64,000 bases of DNA from Flavobacterium sp. (GTDB lineage: Bacteria; Bacteroidota; Bacteroidia; Flavobacteriales; Flavobacteriaceae). The stretch lies in the NCBI GenBank assembly GCA_029946065.1, contig JAQSDU010000014.1:367260-431259 (forward strand), in the 5' to 3' direction. The translations under genes and the position numbers were made by a program. Positions 55,274-64,000 of the stretch are shown here, in pieces (position 1 is the stretch's first letter; every line of letters begins with the position of its first letter). The notes beneath the pieces were generated by a model. The model was not told the DNA's origin. It did no database searches and saw nothing but the letters and a program-made list of their open reading frames with translations.

Positions 55274-55729
55274 ATGAAAAAAGCTGTCTTTCCAGGATCC
55301 TTCGACCCAATAACATTAGGGCATTACGATATCATCAAACGAAGCATTCCGCTTTTTGATGAAATTATTGTCGCCATTGGCATTAATGCCGAAAAAAAAT
55401 ACATGTTCTCACTTGAAGAAAGAAAGCGTTTTCTGGAAGAATCTTTCGCCGATGAGCCATCCGTTTCTGTGGTTACATATGAAGGACTTACGATTGATTT
55501 TTGTAAAAAAGTAAAGGCGAAATTCATCCTGCGTGGCTTGCGAAATCCAGCCGATTTTGAATTCGAAAAAGCAATCGCACATACCAATAGAAGACTTTCT
55601 AAAATCGAAACCGTGTTTTTGCTAACTGCCGCCAATACTTCTTATATCAGTTCGAGTATTGTTCGCGATGTTATTAGAAATGGCGGTGAATATGAAATGT
55701 TGGTTCCTGATGCTGTGCGAGTAAAGTAA
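55274..55729 (+). CDS. coaD: Phosphopantetheine adenylyltransferase
   Basis: CoaD forms dephospho-CoA from ATP and 4'-phosphopantetheine. The 151-residue protein is of normal length with the nucleotidyltransferase motif FPGSFDPITLGHYDII at the N terminus, the LRGLRNPADFEFE substrate region and the ISSSIVRDV signature (ATP gamma-phosphate contacts). It lies 26 bp after the DUF421 gene, as in many Flavobacteriaceae. Confidence 0.97.
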   Translation: MKKAVFPGSFDPITLGHYDIIKRSIPLFDEIIVAIGINAEKKYMFSLEERKRFLEESFADEPSVSVVTYEGLTIDFCKKVKAKFILRGLRNPADFEFEKAIAHTNRRLSKIETVFLLTAANTSYISSSIVRDVIRNGGEYEMLVPDAVRVK

Positions 55730-55780
55730 TTCCGTCAGTTCGAGTTGAGCAAAAGATTTGCAACAGCTAATCTTTGCGAA

Positions 55781-55847
55781 GTATCGAGAACCTTTTGAAT
55801 TTGATAGCTCGATACAATTTCATGAAAAAACTGTCGCATTTTCATGA
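55781..55847. terminator. Two hairpins between convergent coaD and the DEAD-box gene
   Basis: GTATCGAG (55781) pairs with CTCGATAC (55808-55815), and TCATGAAAA (55820) pairs with TTTTCATGA (55839-55847). Both stems are perfect. They lie in the 149-bp convergent gap and probably end both transcripts. Confidence 0.6.
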
Positions 55848-55878
55848 TATCACTCGAAATTACGTAGCATTATACGTT

Positions 55879-57225
55879 TTATTCTACCTCTTTCTTCACC
55901 ACCTTGCGCGCCACTTCAATCTTAAATTTCTTCCCTTTCATTTTTTCGTCGCGGATGTTTTTTAGTAAAGGCAATACTTTATCGTATTTTACGGCGGCGA
56001 ATGATATAAAATCCTTGACTTCAATTAATCCCAAATCACCTTTTTCCAGTTTTCCTTTCTGAGAAAAGAATCCGACAATATCAATCTTATTGAGCTTATT
56101 TTTCTTGCCTCCGCTGATATAAATTGTTTGGAATTGTGGTGGTTTTGGCAACGTATTTTTTCCATCGGCATTCAAAACCTGCATCGTATAATCAATATAA
56201 TCCATTTTTTTTTCGGCATCGTTTACAATGATGTAAGCCGTTCCCGAAGCCGACATTCTTGCTGTACGCCCATTTCGATGTGTAAATTCATCTTCTTTTG
56301 ATGGCAAATGATAGTGGATAACGTGGTTCATTTCGGGAATATCGAGTCCACGTGCCGCCAAGTCGGTTGTGATGAGATAAGAAACACTGCCGTTGCGGAA
56401 TTGTATCAAAGCCCGTTCGCGTTCATCTTGGTCCATTCCGCCGTGGTAATAAACGGAATAAATGCCTTTTTCATTCAACGTATCACTGATGCGTTCTGCA
56501 GCGTCGCGGTGGTTGCAAAAGATAATTGCAGCTTCTGATTTCAGGGAACAAATCAAATTGAAAAGGCTTCCAATTTTGTCTTTTTCTTTCGAAACGACCA
56601 TTTTCAGGGAAAGATTCGTATTCTTTTCTTCTTCATCAATAAAATCCAAAACTGTTGGATTGACGACTTTGGTATATCTCGGAATTTCGATTCCGGAAGT
56701 GGCAGAAACCAAAACGCGTTTGTTCAATTTCGGTAATCTGGCAATGATAAACGACATCTGCTCATGAAAACCTAGTTGCAGCGATTTGTCAAATTCGTCT
56801 AAAATCAGGGTTTGTATTTTATCCACACGAAAAGTGCCACGGTCGATATGATCGGCGATCCTGCCGGGTGTTCCAATTAAAACTGCGGGCGGATTGCTCA
56901 AATTCTTAATTTCGGTATCTATGGCATGGCCGCCATAGCAAACATTTACTTTATAATCGGTGCCCATTTTCTTCCAGACTTGCTCTATTTGAAGCCCCAA
57001 TTCCCTTGAAGGCACTAAGATTAGACATTGTACTGAAAGTAATTCGGGTTGCAGCATTTCGAAAATCGGCAATAAAAAAGCCAACGTTTTTCCGGAGCCT
57101 GTTGGCGATAATAGCAAAACATTATTATCATTTAAAATGGCTTCGCTGGCGGCTTCTTGCATTTCATTCAGGCTTTCGATGCCCAAATTGTCGAGGATAT
57201 TGTTGGAATGGTGGTGCTTATTCAT
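55879..57225 (-). CDS. dbpA: DEAD-box RNA helicase, DbpA type
   Basis: The 448-residue protein carries helicase motifs I (SPTGSGKT), II (DEFD), III (SAT), V (TDLAARGLDIPE) and VI (HRNGRTARM). Note the motif II variant DEFD in place of DEAD, known among DbpA relatives. The C-terminal ~75 residues (YISGGKKNKLNKIDIVGFF onwards) are the DbpA RNA-binding domain, which binds 23S rRNA hairpin 92 in E. coli. A role in large-subunit assembly is therefore likely. A heptamer array lies 17 bp upstream of the start. Confidence 0.93.
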   Translation of the reverse strand: MNKHHHSNNILDNLGIESLNEMQEAASEAILNDNNVLLLSPTGSGKTLAFLLPIFEMLQPELLSVQCLILVPSRELGLQIEQVWKKMGTDYKVNVCYGGHAIDTEIKNLSNPPAVLIGTPGRIADHIDRGTFRVDKIQTLILDEFDKSLQLGFHEQMSFIIARLPKLNKRVLVSATSGIEIPRYTKVVNPTVLDFIDEEEKNTNLSLKMVVSKEKDKIGSLFNLICSLKSEAAIIFCNHRDAAERISDTLNEKGIYSVYYHGGMDQDERERALIQFRNGSVSYLITTDLAARGLDIPEMNHVIHYHLPSKEDEFTHRNGRTARMSASGTAYIIVNDAEKKMDYIDYTMQVLNADGKNTLPKPPQFQTIYISGGKKNKLNKIDIVGFFSQKGKLEKGDLGLIEVKDFISFAAVKYDKVLPLLKNIRDEKMKGKKFKIEVARKVVKKEVE

Positions 57226-57242
57226 GTTGCAAAGGTAAGATT

Positions 57243-57276
57243 GAATTATGAATTATGAGTTATGAATTATGAGTTG
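57243..57276. repeat. Tandem heptamer array (GAATTAT)n
   Basis: GAATTAT, GAATTAT, GAGTTAT, GAATTAT and GAGTTGA follow one another between the divergent helicase and M14 peptidase genes, 17 bp from the helicase start. Confidence 0.65.
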
Positions 57277-57329
57277 ATGCAGCAAACGCCTAAATCCTTA
57301 CATTTGAATTTACTTTGAAAAAATAAAAA

Positions 57330-59063
57330 ATGAGAATTTTTACACTTTTATGCTGTTTTATTTCAGCTGTTCTTGTGGCGCAGAAAACCAACAAATACGA
57401 CACTTATTTCGAAAAAGGAAACGGCAATCAATCGGCTGATTACGCTGAAACGATTTCGTATTTTAAAATGCTTGACGCTGATTTTGCTTCCATCGAAATG
57501 AAGGAAATGGGTTTAACTGATAGTGGCGAGCCTTTACATATTGTAGTTTTTAACGCTGATAAGAATTTTGATTTTGTACAGATCCAAAAAGAAAACAAAG
57601 CGATTATTTTAATCAATAACGGTATTCACGCCGGTGAACCTGACGGCATTGATGCGACAATGCTGCTTTTTCGTGATTTGGCTTTAGGGAAAATAAATAT
57701 TCCAAAAAACACTGTCATAGTGACTATTCCAATTTATAACATTGGTGGTGCTTTGAACCGAAATGCTACTTCACGTGTGAATCAAAATGGGCCGGAACGA
57801 TATGGTTTTCGTGGCAACGCACGCAATTATGACCTGAACCGCGATTTCATCAAATCGGATACAAGAAATACCAAGAGTTTTGTCGAAATATTTCAAAAAA
57901 CCAATCCCGACATTTTTATCGACAATCATGTGAGCGACGGCGCAGATTATCAATATACGCTCACTTATATCATGACACAGCACAACAAACTCGGCGAAAG
58001 TTTAGGCGATTACCTTAATTTAGAAATGATGCCGTATTTGATCGACGACATGAAGCAAAAGAAAATCGAGACAACGCCTTATGTGAATGCCTGGAGCGAA
58101 ACGCCGGAAAAAGGTTTCCAGCAATTTTTCGAAAGTCCGCGTTTTGCTACAGGTTATACCTCGCTGTTCAACACCATCGGATTTGTGGTTGAAACGCACA
58201 TGCTTAAAAAGTACGATGCACGTGTAAAAGCGACGTATGAATACATGGTCTCGGCAATCAATTTCACAGATAAATATTACGAGCGCGTCAAACAAAAGCG
58301 GCTTGAAAATGAACGGCAGTATGCGCCCGGAAACAATTATACGTTGCTTTGGGAAGTCGATAGCACAAAAGTCAGCAGAATTCCTTTTATGGGTTTTGAA
58401 GGTTTGCGCAAAAAAAGCGATGTAACCACAGGCGACCGTTTGTTTTACGACAGAAAAAAACCTTTTACCAAAAGCATCCCGTTTTACAAAGAATTCAAGG
58501 CTTCCAAAGAAATTGTTATTCCCGAAGCGTATATTATTCCACGTAGTTTTTGGGATGTGATCGACTTGCTGAAAAGCAATGGAATCGCCTATTTCCAACT
58601 TCAAAAAGACACGATTATTGAAGTCGAAAGTTATAAGATTGCCGATTATAATACGGTTACATCTGCTTATGAAGGGCATTATTTACATCGCAATACAAAA
58701 ACGACTTCATCAACGCAAAAAATCGTTTTCCACAAGGGCGATTACGTTTTTTCTACGCGACAAAAAGGCGTGAAATATTTGTTGGAAACACTGGAACCGG
58801 AAGGCATCGATTCGTTTTTTAACTGGAATTTTTTCGATACTATGCTACAGCAGAAGGAAGGCTATTCTGATTATGTTTTTGAGGATTTGGCAGCTGAATT
58901 ATTACGGAATGAACCAAAATTAAAATCAGAATTAGCGCAAAAAATCAAAGATGACAAAGCTTTTGCAGAAAATCCTGATGCACAATTGGATTGGGTTTAT
59001 AAGCATTCTGTGTATTATGAAAAAGCGCATTTGCAATATCCAGTGTATCGGATGATGAAATAG
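57330..59063 (+). CDS. Secreted M14-family zinc carboxypeptidase-like protein
   Basis: A 577-residue exported protein (signal peptide ending LVAQ). The M14 domain occupies about residues 40-290, with zinc ligands in GIHAGEPDGID (HxxE) and DNHVSDGADY (His), the substrate-binding ARNYDLNRDF and a GFVVETHML region carrying the catalytic Glu candidate. The C-terminal half is a family-specific extension. It is probably a periplasmic or surface carboxypeptidase; no T9SS tail is seen. Its 3' end is 59 bp before the delta-60 protein gene. Confidence 0.9.
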   Translation: MRIFTLLCCFISAVLVAQKTNKYDTYFEKGNGNQSADYAETISYFKMLDADFASIEMKEMGLTDSGEPLHIVVFNADKNFDFVQIQKENKAIILINNGIHAGEPDGIDATMLLFRDLALGKINIPKNTVIVTIPIYNIGGALNRNATSRVNQNGPERYGFRGNARNYDLNRDFIKSDTRNTKSFVEIFQKTNPDIFIDNHVSDGADYQYTLTYIMTQHNKLGESLGDYLNLEMMPYLIDDMKQKKIETTPYVNAWSETPEKGFQQFFESPRFATGYTSLFNTIGFVVETHMLKKYDARVKATYEYMVSAINFTDKYYERVKQKRLENERQYAPGNNYTLLWEVDSTKVSRIPFMGFEGLRKKSDVTTGDRLFYDRKKPFTKSIPFYKEFKASKEIVIPEAYIIPRSFWDVIDLLKSNGIAYFQLQKDTIIEVESYKIADYNTVTSAYEGHYLHRNTKTTSSTQKIVFHKGDYVFSTRQKGVKYLLETLEPEGIDSFFNWNFFDTMLQQKEGYSDYVFEDLAAELLRNEPKLKSELAQKIKDDKAFAENPDAQLDWVYKHSVYYEKAHLQYPVYRMMK

Positions 59064-59122
59064 TCCATTGGCAGTCAACAAATTATTTCGTAACATTGCG
59101 CAAAATTAAAATCTTTTGAAAA

Positions 59123-61816
59123 ATGAATAAAATACTACTTACAATTGCTTTAATTACAATATTCCCAAGCATAATTCAGGCCCAAAATTCAGGCGATTTT
59201 GATCTCACTTTTGGGAATGGCGGAAAAGTAATCAACAATATTGCCATAGCAACTTTTGATGTTCAAGCGCAAGCAATACAAACAGACGGAAAAATAGTGG
59301 TCGTAGGACTTTGCAAAACAGATCGGTTTGATACTGCAAAAGGCTTTATCGTTCGCACCAATGCCGACGGCACATTAGACACCACTTTTAGCGATGACGG
59401 CAAAGTGCAATATGAAGGATTACCACAATTAAGCGCAGTTGAAATACAATCAGACGGCAAAATAGTTGTTGGAGGAGACTATGGAAGCCTATTCAGATTC
59501 AATGCAGATGGCACGAATGATGTCTCTTTTGCAGACTCAAATATTGACGGAATTAGCCGAATTGCAGCAGATATTGCGATTCAGGCTGATAATAAAATCC
59601 TTGCTATTTATAGGAAATTAGATAATAATTTGGGGAGTGGAGATGTCGAAATAATCCGATACAATATAAATGGTACGCTTGATACAACTTTTAACACGAC
59701 TGGAAGTAGTGTAACTAATTTTGGCTTTGATGAAGATCCAAGGTCGGTTATAGTCCTGTCTGACGGAAAAATCCTTATTTCGGGCGACTATTATCAATCC
59801 TCAACCAATAATAAGTTTTTTTACATCCGTTACAATGCTAATGGCAGCTATGATACTACACTAAACAGTACCGGAAAAGTGGCCTATGGCTATACCTCTG
59901 TGACCTACATACAATCTTTTGGGACAATTGTGCAGTCTGACGGAAAAATGATCAGTGCAGGTGTACTTACATTTGGAACAAATGGAGATGCAATCTACGC
60001 TGCAAGAATTAACACAAATGGTACGTTCGATACCACTTTTTCAAATAATGCTGGAACATATACTGCTAATATTCCAACTTGCGCCATGTACAATCACAAT
60101 GGTCGAGTAAAAATGAGGTCTGATGGTAAATTTATAATAAGTGATATCGAAGATACCAACAATGATGGTAAACTCAATATTGTATTGCACAGCGTAAATG
60201 CCAATGGAACTACCGACACGACTTTTGGCACATCCGGAGCTGTAACTTTAGATTTTTTCGGGAATGATGATACTATAGCCGATTTTAATTTTTCAGGAAA
60301 CACAATTTATCTTTCGGGAAATACTCTTGAAACGTTTAAGAAAAATAATATTGTACTTGCAAAACTTACCACTACTGGTGCATTAGATCCTACTTTTAGT
60401 GCAGATGGAACAGCAATGATTAACATCACTGACCGTAAAGCCAACGATACTGCAAAATGTATTGTACGCCAGTCTGACGGAAAAATTCTGGTTGGTGGCG
60501 CTTCATTCTTTGCACTACAGGATTATTTTTCAGTTGTTCGTTACAATACCGACGGCACTATCGACACGACTTTCGGAGAAAATGGTAAAGCAATCATAAA
60601 TGCGCCTGGCCATGTCAATTCGATTGCAATCGATGCTAGTGGTAGAATTGTTGTAACCGGCGGTGATTACGTCATTGCCGTGGCAAGATTAACTAATAAT
60701 GGCACGATAGATACCTCATTCGGTACCAATGGTATTTATGATTTCGGAAGTTTGAGTTTTGCTGCAGAAGCTAATTCCGTTGCAATACAAGCTAATGGTA
60801 AAATTATTGTAGCGGGTTCACTTCCCGACTTTAATAATGGCGATAGTAATTATATGTTGGCGCGATTCAATTCCAATGGCACTTTAGACAGCAGTTTTGG
60901 CTCGAGCGGGATCAGTACTTTAGGATCGGTCACTTCACAGAGTGAAACTTATAATGATGTAAAGGTTCAAACAGACGGAAAAATTGTTGCTGCCGGAAGT
61001 TTATACAACGGACAGGATTATGATATGGTGGTCGGTAGGTATAATTCTAATGGTTCTCTAGATACTACATTCAACGGAAATGGTCTCAGCACTTATAGTA
61101 GTGCAGGCGGTGATTATTATGATGGGATGGCGTTACAAGCGGATGGAAAAATACTAATAACAGGCGCCGTTAATGATGAGGATGGTGGAATTGGCGTAAT
61201 TCGATTTACAACAACGGGTGCATTAGATACAACTTTTGGAAACAATGGTTTCGCTACCAATATTATTTCAGCAGCCCCAAGCGCAGGTGTCTCCATCATT
61301 GTAATGGACAATCAAAAAATAGTAGTGACCGGATCGATTGGTGGTGAAGACATCAATCTTGCTGTAACAAGGTTTAACAATGATGGTACAATTGACACCA
61401 CTTTTGGAAACAATGGAAGCTTTACTTCACAAATTGCCGATCCTGGATATGAATTCCCAATCGGAAGTTTTATTTTCGGTAATAATATTTACGTTGGAAG
61501 TAGTGTTTATAATGATGTAAGTGACCTATCAGCCGGTGATTTTGGTGTTGCAAAGTATTATCTTGATAGTCAGCTTTCAACTGGTACAAGCGCCATCGAG
61601 GCAACCAATGCATTTTATCCGAACCCGGCCATTAACAATATTACTTTTGACGAAAAAATAGTTTCGGCAGAAGTGTATGATATTCGTGGAAGAAGAATGA
61701 ATCTTGTAATTTCAGAAAGCAATATGAATGTAGCTAATTTACCATCAGGTACTTATCTCTTAAAACTTACTACAGAAAATGGCGATGTAATTAATACTAA
61801 GTTATTAAAACAATAA
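59123..61816 (+). CDS. Delta-60 repeat surface protein with T9SS sorting domain
   Basis: The 897-residue protein has a signal peptide (to IIQAQ), then about 13 delta-60 repeats of roughly 55 residues. Each has a pattern like QSDGKIVVGG ... RYNxNGTLDTTFGxNG. Units near residues 80-95, 490, 590 and 750 are the clearest. The last ~70 residues are a T9SS type A domain (FYPNPAINN ... DIRGRRM ... GTYLLKL). The delta-60 units probably form a beta-propeller-like surface. Function is unknown. Adhesion or glycan binding is an inference from export route. Confidence 0.92.
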   Translation: MNKILLTIALITIFPSIIQAQNSGDFDLTFGNGGKVINNIAIATFDVQAQAIQTDGKIVVVGLCKTDRFDTAKGFIVRTNADGTLDTTFSDDGKVQYEGLPQLSAVEIQSDGKIVVGGDYGSLFRFNADGTNDVSFADSNIDGISRIAADIAIQADNKILAIYRKLDNNLGSGDVEIIRYNINGTLDTTFNTTGSSVTNFGFDEDPRSVIVLSDGKILISGDYYQSSTNNKFFYIRYNANGSYDTTLNSTGKVAYGYTSVTYIQSFGTIVQSDGKMISAGVLTFGTNGDAIYAARINTNGTFDTTFSNNAGTYTANIPTCAMYNHNGRVKMRSDGKFIISDIEDTNNDGKLNIVLHSVNANGTTDTTFGTSGAVTLDFFGNDDTIADFNFSGNTIYLSGNTLETFKKNNIVLAKLTTTGALDPTFSADGTAMINITDRKANDTAKCIVRQSDGKILVGGASFFALQDYFSVVRYNTDGTIDTTFGENGKAIINAPGHVNSIAIDASGRIVVTGGDYVIAVARLTNNGTIDTSFGTNGIYDFGSLSFAAEANSVAIQANGKIIVAGSLPDFNNGDSNYMLARFNSNGTLDSSFGSSGISTLGSVTSQSETYNDVKVQTDGKIVAAGSLYNGQDYDMVVGRYNSNGSLDTTFNGNGLSTYSSAGGDYYDGMALQADGKILITGAVNDEDGGIGVIRFTTTGALDTTFGNNGFATNIISAAPSAGVSIIVMDNQKIVVTGSIGGEDINLAVTRFNNDGTIDTTFGNNGSFTSQIADPGYEFPIGSFIFGNNIYVGSSVYNDVSDLSAGDFGVAKYYLDSQLSTGTSAIEATNAFYPNPAINNITFDEKIVSAEVYDIRGRRMNLVISESNMNVANLPSGTYLLKLTTENGDVINTKLLKQ

Positions 61817-61837
61817 TCCGACTCTGATAAATCAACC

Positions 61838-61872
61838 AAAACCGCCTCAAAATTTAAGGCGGTTTTTTTTTT
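61838..61872. terminator. Terminator of the delta-60 gene
   Basis: AAAACCGCC (61838-61846) and GGCGGTTTT (61858-61866) form a perfect stem with a run of Ts, 22 nt past the stop. A-runs on the other side allow bidirectional use with the convergent Nudix gene. Confidence 0.85.
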
Positions 61873-61924
61873 GCTTACAACTATGAATTGCAATCGTTGT
61901 AAGCACATTTAACGTTAATATACA

Positions 61925-62509
61925 TTATTCAAAAAGCAGTTTTATATTCTCATAGGAATTCTCCAAAGCGGTTTTAATCTCGGTTGGATTCAGCCACGCA
62001 ACTTTCTCAATTCCTTCTTCCAATTGCCCAATAGGCGTGCCTTCAAAATCGGTGCGCATTTCAAACCAATGGGTGATTTTGAGCTTATAACGGCCGTTTC
62101 GCTTGAAAATATGGTAGGTTTTTTGGAGTTTCTCAGTAATTACGAGATTATTGACACCGGTTTCTTCCTCTACTTCGCGCAAGGCAGTTTGATCAATTTC
62201 TTCTCCTTTTTCTATGCCGCCTTTCGGAAGATCCCATTTCCCTTGACGAAAGATAAAAAGTACTTCGTTGTTTTTGTTGTAAACGAGGCCGCCACCGCCT
62301 TTCTGCACGGGCATTTTGGATTTCAACGTTTTGAGTATCTCCTTTTCGTCCGGATGATACAGATACGCTTTTGCAATTTTATTTTGGAATATTTTTGTTA
62401 TAATTTGTTTTATATCAGCACTTTCCAGTAAAAACAATTGAAAATCTGTTTCTTTAAAGATTTCATTGGTTAAAAAAAGTGGTTTGTCGTTCACAAAAAC
62501 TTTATACAT
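61925..62509 (-). CDS. Nudix hydrolase
   Basis: A 194-residue protein with a perfect Nudix box, GGIEKGEEIDQTALREVEEETG (here quoted as GGIEKGEEID and REVEEETG with the correct 4-residue gap). The N-terminal ~60 residues (MYKVFVNDKPLFLT...) form a small extra domain typical of this Bacteroidota group. The substrate is not evident. The start is the ATG at 62509, only 7 bp from the divergent pyrE ATG at 62517; a TTG start 36 nt further upstream would overlap the pyrE coding region and is rejected. Confidence 0.9.
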   Translation of the reverse strand: MYKVFVNDKPLFLTNEIFKETDFQLFLLESADIKQIITKIFQNKIAKAYLYHPDEKEILKTLKSKMPVQKGGGGLVYNKNNEVLFIFRQGKWDLPKGGIEKGEEIDQTALREVEEETGVNNLVITEKLQKTYHIFKRNGRYKLKITHWFEMRTDFEGTPIGQLEEGIEKVAWLNPTEIKTALENSYENIKLLFE

Positions 62510-62512
62510 TTG
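62483..62512 (+). promoter_or_regulatory. pyrE promoter inside the Nudix gene
   Basis: TTTG (62483-62486) and TACATTTG (62505-62512) are 18 nt apart. The box overlaps the Nudix gene's start codon and lies 4 nt before the pyrE ATG. Transcription would begin at about the A of the ATG. Confidence 0.65.
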
Positions 62513-62516
62513 TACT

Positions 62517-63164
62517 ATGATTTTTAATAAAGATACAGCCAGCAAAACAGCAGAGTTGCTTTTACAAATAAACGCAATTAAATTGAATCCGGGAAATCCT
62601 TTTACATGGGCTTCCGGATGGAAATCGCCTATTTATTGTGACAACAGGATAACGCTCTCATTTCCACCGATTCGCAATTACCTCAAAGAAGAATTCGCGA
62701 AAAATATCGAAAAACAATTCGGAAAACCCGACGTAATCGCAGGTGTTGCAACCGGTGCCATAGGAATCGGGCTTTTGGTAGCAGAAGCTTTGGCGTTGCC
62801 GTTTGTGTATGTGCGCCCTGAACCTAAAAAACACGGAAGATTAAACCAAATCGAAGGTTTTTTACAAAAAGGGCAAAACGTAGTCGTTATTGAAGATTTG
62901 ATAAGCACCGGAAATAGTAGCCTTATGGCTGTTGAGGCTTTGAAGGAGGCCGGCGCAAATGTCAAAGGAATGGCGGCAATTTTCAGTTATGGATTTGATG
63001 TTGCTAAAGAAAACTTCAAGAAAGCCAACGTCGATTTATACACTTTGAGTAATTACGAAAGCTTGTTGCCATTGGCAGTTGCAAAAAAATACATTACCGA
63101 AGAAGAAGAGCATACGCTCGTAGAATGGCGCGTTAGTCCATCAACTTGGGGCGTTGAAATATAA
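62517..63164 (+). CDS. pyrE: Orotate phosphoribosyltransferase
   Basis: PyrE joins orotate and PRPP to give OMP. The 215-residue protein has WKSPIYCDNRITLSFP near the N terminus, the KxxKKHGR-type loop (YVRPEPKKHGRLNQIEG) and the PRPP-binding VVIEDLISTGNSSL near residue 122. The annotated start at ATG 62517 fits family N termini; 17 extra residues upstream in frame would run into the divergent Nudix start. It is followed by an SRPBCC gene after 70 bp, as in other Flavobacteriaceae. Confidence 0.97.
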   Translation: MIFNKDTASKTAELLLQINAIKLNPGNPFTWASGWKSPIYCDNRITLSFPPIRNYLKEEFAKNIEKQFGKPDVIAGVATGAIGIGLLVAEALALPFVYVRPEPKKHGRLNQIEGFLQKGQNVVVIEDLISTGNSSLMAVEALKEAGANVKGMAAIFSYGFDVAKENFKKANVDLYTLSNYESLLPLAVAKKYITEEEEHTLVEWRVSPSTWGVEI

Positions 63165-63199
63165 CTCAAAGTTATCAAAACTTAAATAACAACAAAGCT

Positions 63200-63223
63200 T
63201 AGTGCCATTGCGCCTTTGCGGCA
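63200..63223. repeat. Tandem octamers upstream of the SRPBCC gene
   Basis: TAGTGCCA, TTGCGCCT and TTGCGGCA, three degenerate 8-mers, end 11 nt before the start codon. Confidence 0.45.
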
Positions 63224-63234
63224 AAAAATAAAAT

Positions 63235-63627
63235 ATGAATTTAGAAAGCCCAAAAACAACCGTACAAAAATCTGCTCAATATGTTTTCGAATCATTAACG
63301 AAAGTTGATAATTTTGAGAAATTAATGCCGGAAAGCATCGCGAAATTTGAGGTTTTGGGCGACGATGCGTTTATATTCGGATTAAAAGGAATGCCGGAAA
63401 TCAAACTGAAACTAAAAGAACTTACACCAAATTCAAAAGTAGTTTTGGGAGCAGCTTCAGACAAATTACCTTTCACTTTAACCGCAAATATTGAAGAAAT
63501 TTCAGAAAATTCAAGCGCCGTACAATTGTTCTTTGAAGGCGAATTCAACGCTATGATGGCAATGATGATCAAAGGGCCAATTAGTAAGTTTATCGAGACG
63601 CTTTCTCAGAATATGGAGAAGTTATAA
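63235..63627 (+). CDS. SRPBCC-fold protein
   Basis: A 130-residue protein resembling START/polyketide cyclase (SRPBCC) folds: VQKSAQYVFESLTKVDNFEKLMP at the N terminus is the usual opening, and the final helix GPISKFIETLSQNM closes the cavity. The ligand is unknown. It follows pyrE, a pairing I recall as conserved in this family, but a pyrimidine link is only an inference. Confidence 0.82.
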   Translation: MNLESPKTTVQKSAQYVFESLTKVDNFEKLMPESIAKFEVLGDDAFIFGLKGMPEIKLKLKELTPNSKVVLGAASDKLPFTLTANIEEISENSSAVQLFFEGEFNAMMAMMIKGPISKFIETLSQNMEKL

Positions 63628-63650
63628 CAGACGAAAGTCAAAAGTCAAAA

Positions 63651-63696
63651 AATTAAAGAAGCCGCAAACGTTAATTTGTGGCTTCTTTAATTTTTT
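63651..63696. terminator. Bidirectional terminator between SRPBCC and birA genes
   Basis: AATTAAAGAAGCCGCAAA and TTTGTGGCTTCTTTAATT pair over 18 bp with a G-U wobble around a short loop. Both flanks have A/T runs, suiting the convergent genes. Confidence 0.85.
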
Positions 63697-63742
63697 GACT
63701 TCTTCAACGTGTTTCTTTCGGCATTTGACTTTTTACTTTCAA

Positions 63743-64000
63743 CTAATACAGCATCTGAATTTCTTTAATCGCAAAGGATTTTATACTGTCGTCTTCCAAC
63801 ATCAAGAGTAATTTTCCTTCGGGCGAAACATCGCTTATAATTCCCATTATTTTTTCACCTGAAGCTGTAATTTCAAACGGCATAGGAATTCCTTTCTTGA
63901 ATAAAAGCGAAACGTATTTTTTCCATAACGCATCTGAATTTTTATTTAAGATTTGTACGGTATTTTGTTTGATGCTTTCAGTAATTTTTACAAGCAACAC
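63743..64000 (-). CDS. birA: Biotin--acetyl-CoA-carboxylase ligase, C-terminal part (partial)
   Basis: The gene runs off the right edge, so only 85 residues of the C-terminal end are seen: LWKKYVSLLFKKGIPMPFEI, the MGIISDVSPEGKLLLML beta-barrel and the terminal SFAIKEIQMLY. This is the SH3-like end of class I BirA in this lineage. The catalytic GRGRRG region and start are outside the window. Confidence 0.88.
   Translation of the reverse strand: MLLVKITESIKQNTVQILNKNSDALWKKYVSLLFKKGIPMPFEITASGEKIMGIISDVSPEGKLLLMLEDDSIKSFAIKEIQMLY

Noticed and set aside
59123..61816. DNA repeats in the delta-60 gene as a repeat array
   Set aside because: The periodicity follows codons and is explained by the protein repeats.

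Overview
The window is an ordinary chromosomal stretch of a Flavobacterium-like member of the Bacteroidota. The evidence is AT-rich DNA, promoters of the TTTG / TAnnTTTG type instead of -35/-10 boxes, no clear Shine-Dalgarno sequences, three secreted proteins with type IX secretion (T9SS) sorting tails, and family-typical genes such as PafA phosphatase, TIGR03643, DUF2256 and SatD/DUF3307 remnants. There are no rRNA or tRNA genes, no CRISPR array, no complete insertion sequence and no prophage block.

Layout. 1-9 kb: hydrolases, NudK-type Nudix hydrolase, RlmF, UvrB, a TerB-like protein, a DUF1456 protein, a VOC protein and two secreted esterase-type enzymes. 9.0-9.7 kb: decayed remains of a SatD-DUF3307 gene pair. 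9.8-20.9 kb: HMG-CoA lyase, an MBL-fold hydrolase, GuaB, a CPA2 antiporter, PepT, an orphan SLATT-domain membrane protein, PyrD and SucC. 21-29 kb: two paralogous small lipoproteins, LysA, and a reverse-strand run of S8 protease, nitronate monooxygenase-like enzyme, PafA and a secreted beta-propeller-like protein. 29-32 kb: a SAM-I riboswitch with terminator ahead of a methionine-pathway PLP enzyme and homoserine dehydrogenase. 33-35.6 kb: MnmA, then a tailspike-like beta-helix protein flanked by a direct duplication of the mnmA start region. 35.6-44.7 kb: YwqK-like protein, YidC, PyrG, DUF3820, OsmC, a LysM/LpoA-like protein and GuaA. 44.9-48 kb: an ABC transporter whose permease is fused to a periplasmic thioredoxin domain. 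48-51.5 kb: a light-response/repair cluster (TIGR03643, photolyase-family protein, a 49-residue DUF2256 protein, cryptochrome DASH). 51.7-64 kb: RluD-type enzyme, PASTA protein, Ddl, DUF421, CoaD, DbpA-like helicase, M14 peptidase, a delta-60 repeat surface protein, Nudix hydrolase, PyrE, an SRPBCC protein and the end of BirA.

Nucleotide synthesis is strongly represented (guaB, guaA, pyrD, pyrE, pyrG) but the genes are scattered, each with its own promoter. In pyrE and guaA the -7 box lies only 3-4 nt from the start codon, which predicts leaderless mRNAs. The parts that standard annotation explains least are the permease-thioredoxin fusion, the beta-helix insertion with duplicated mnmA leader, the orphan SLATT gene, and several families of intergenic repeats. 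The repeats comprise a hairpin element in three copies and short tandem arrays of period 7 or 8 that lie beside start codons.
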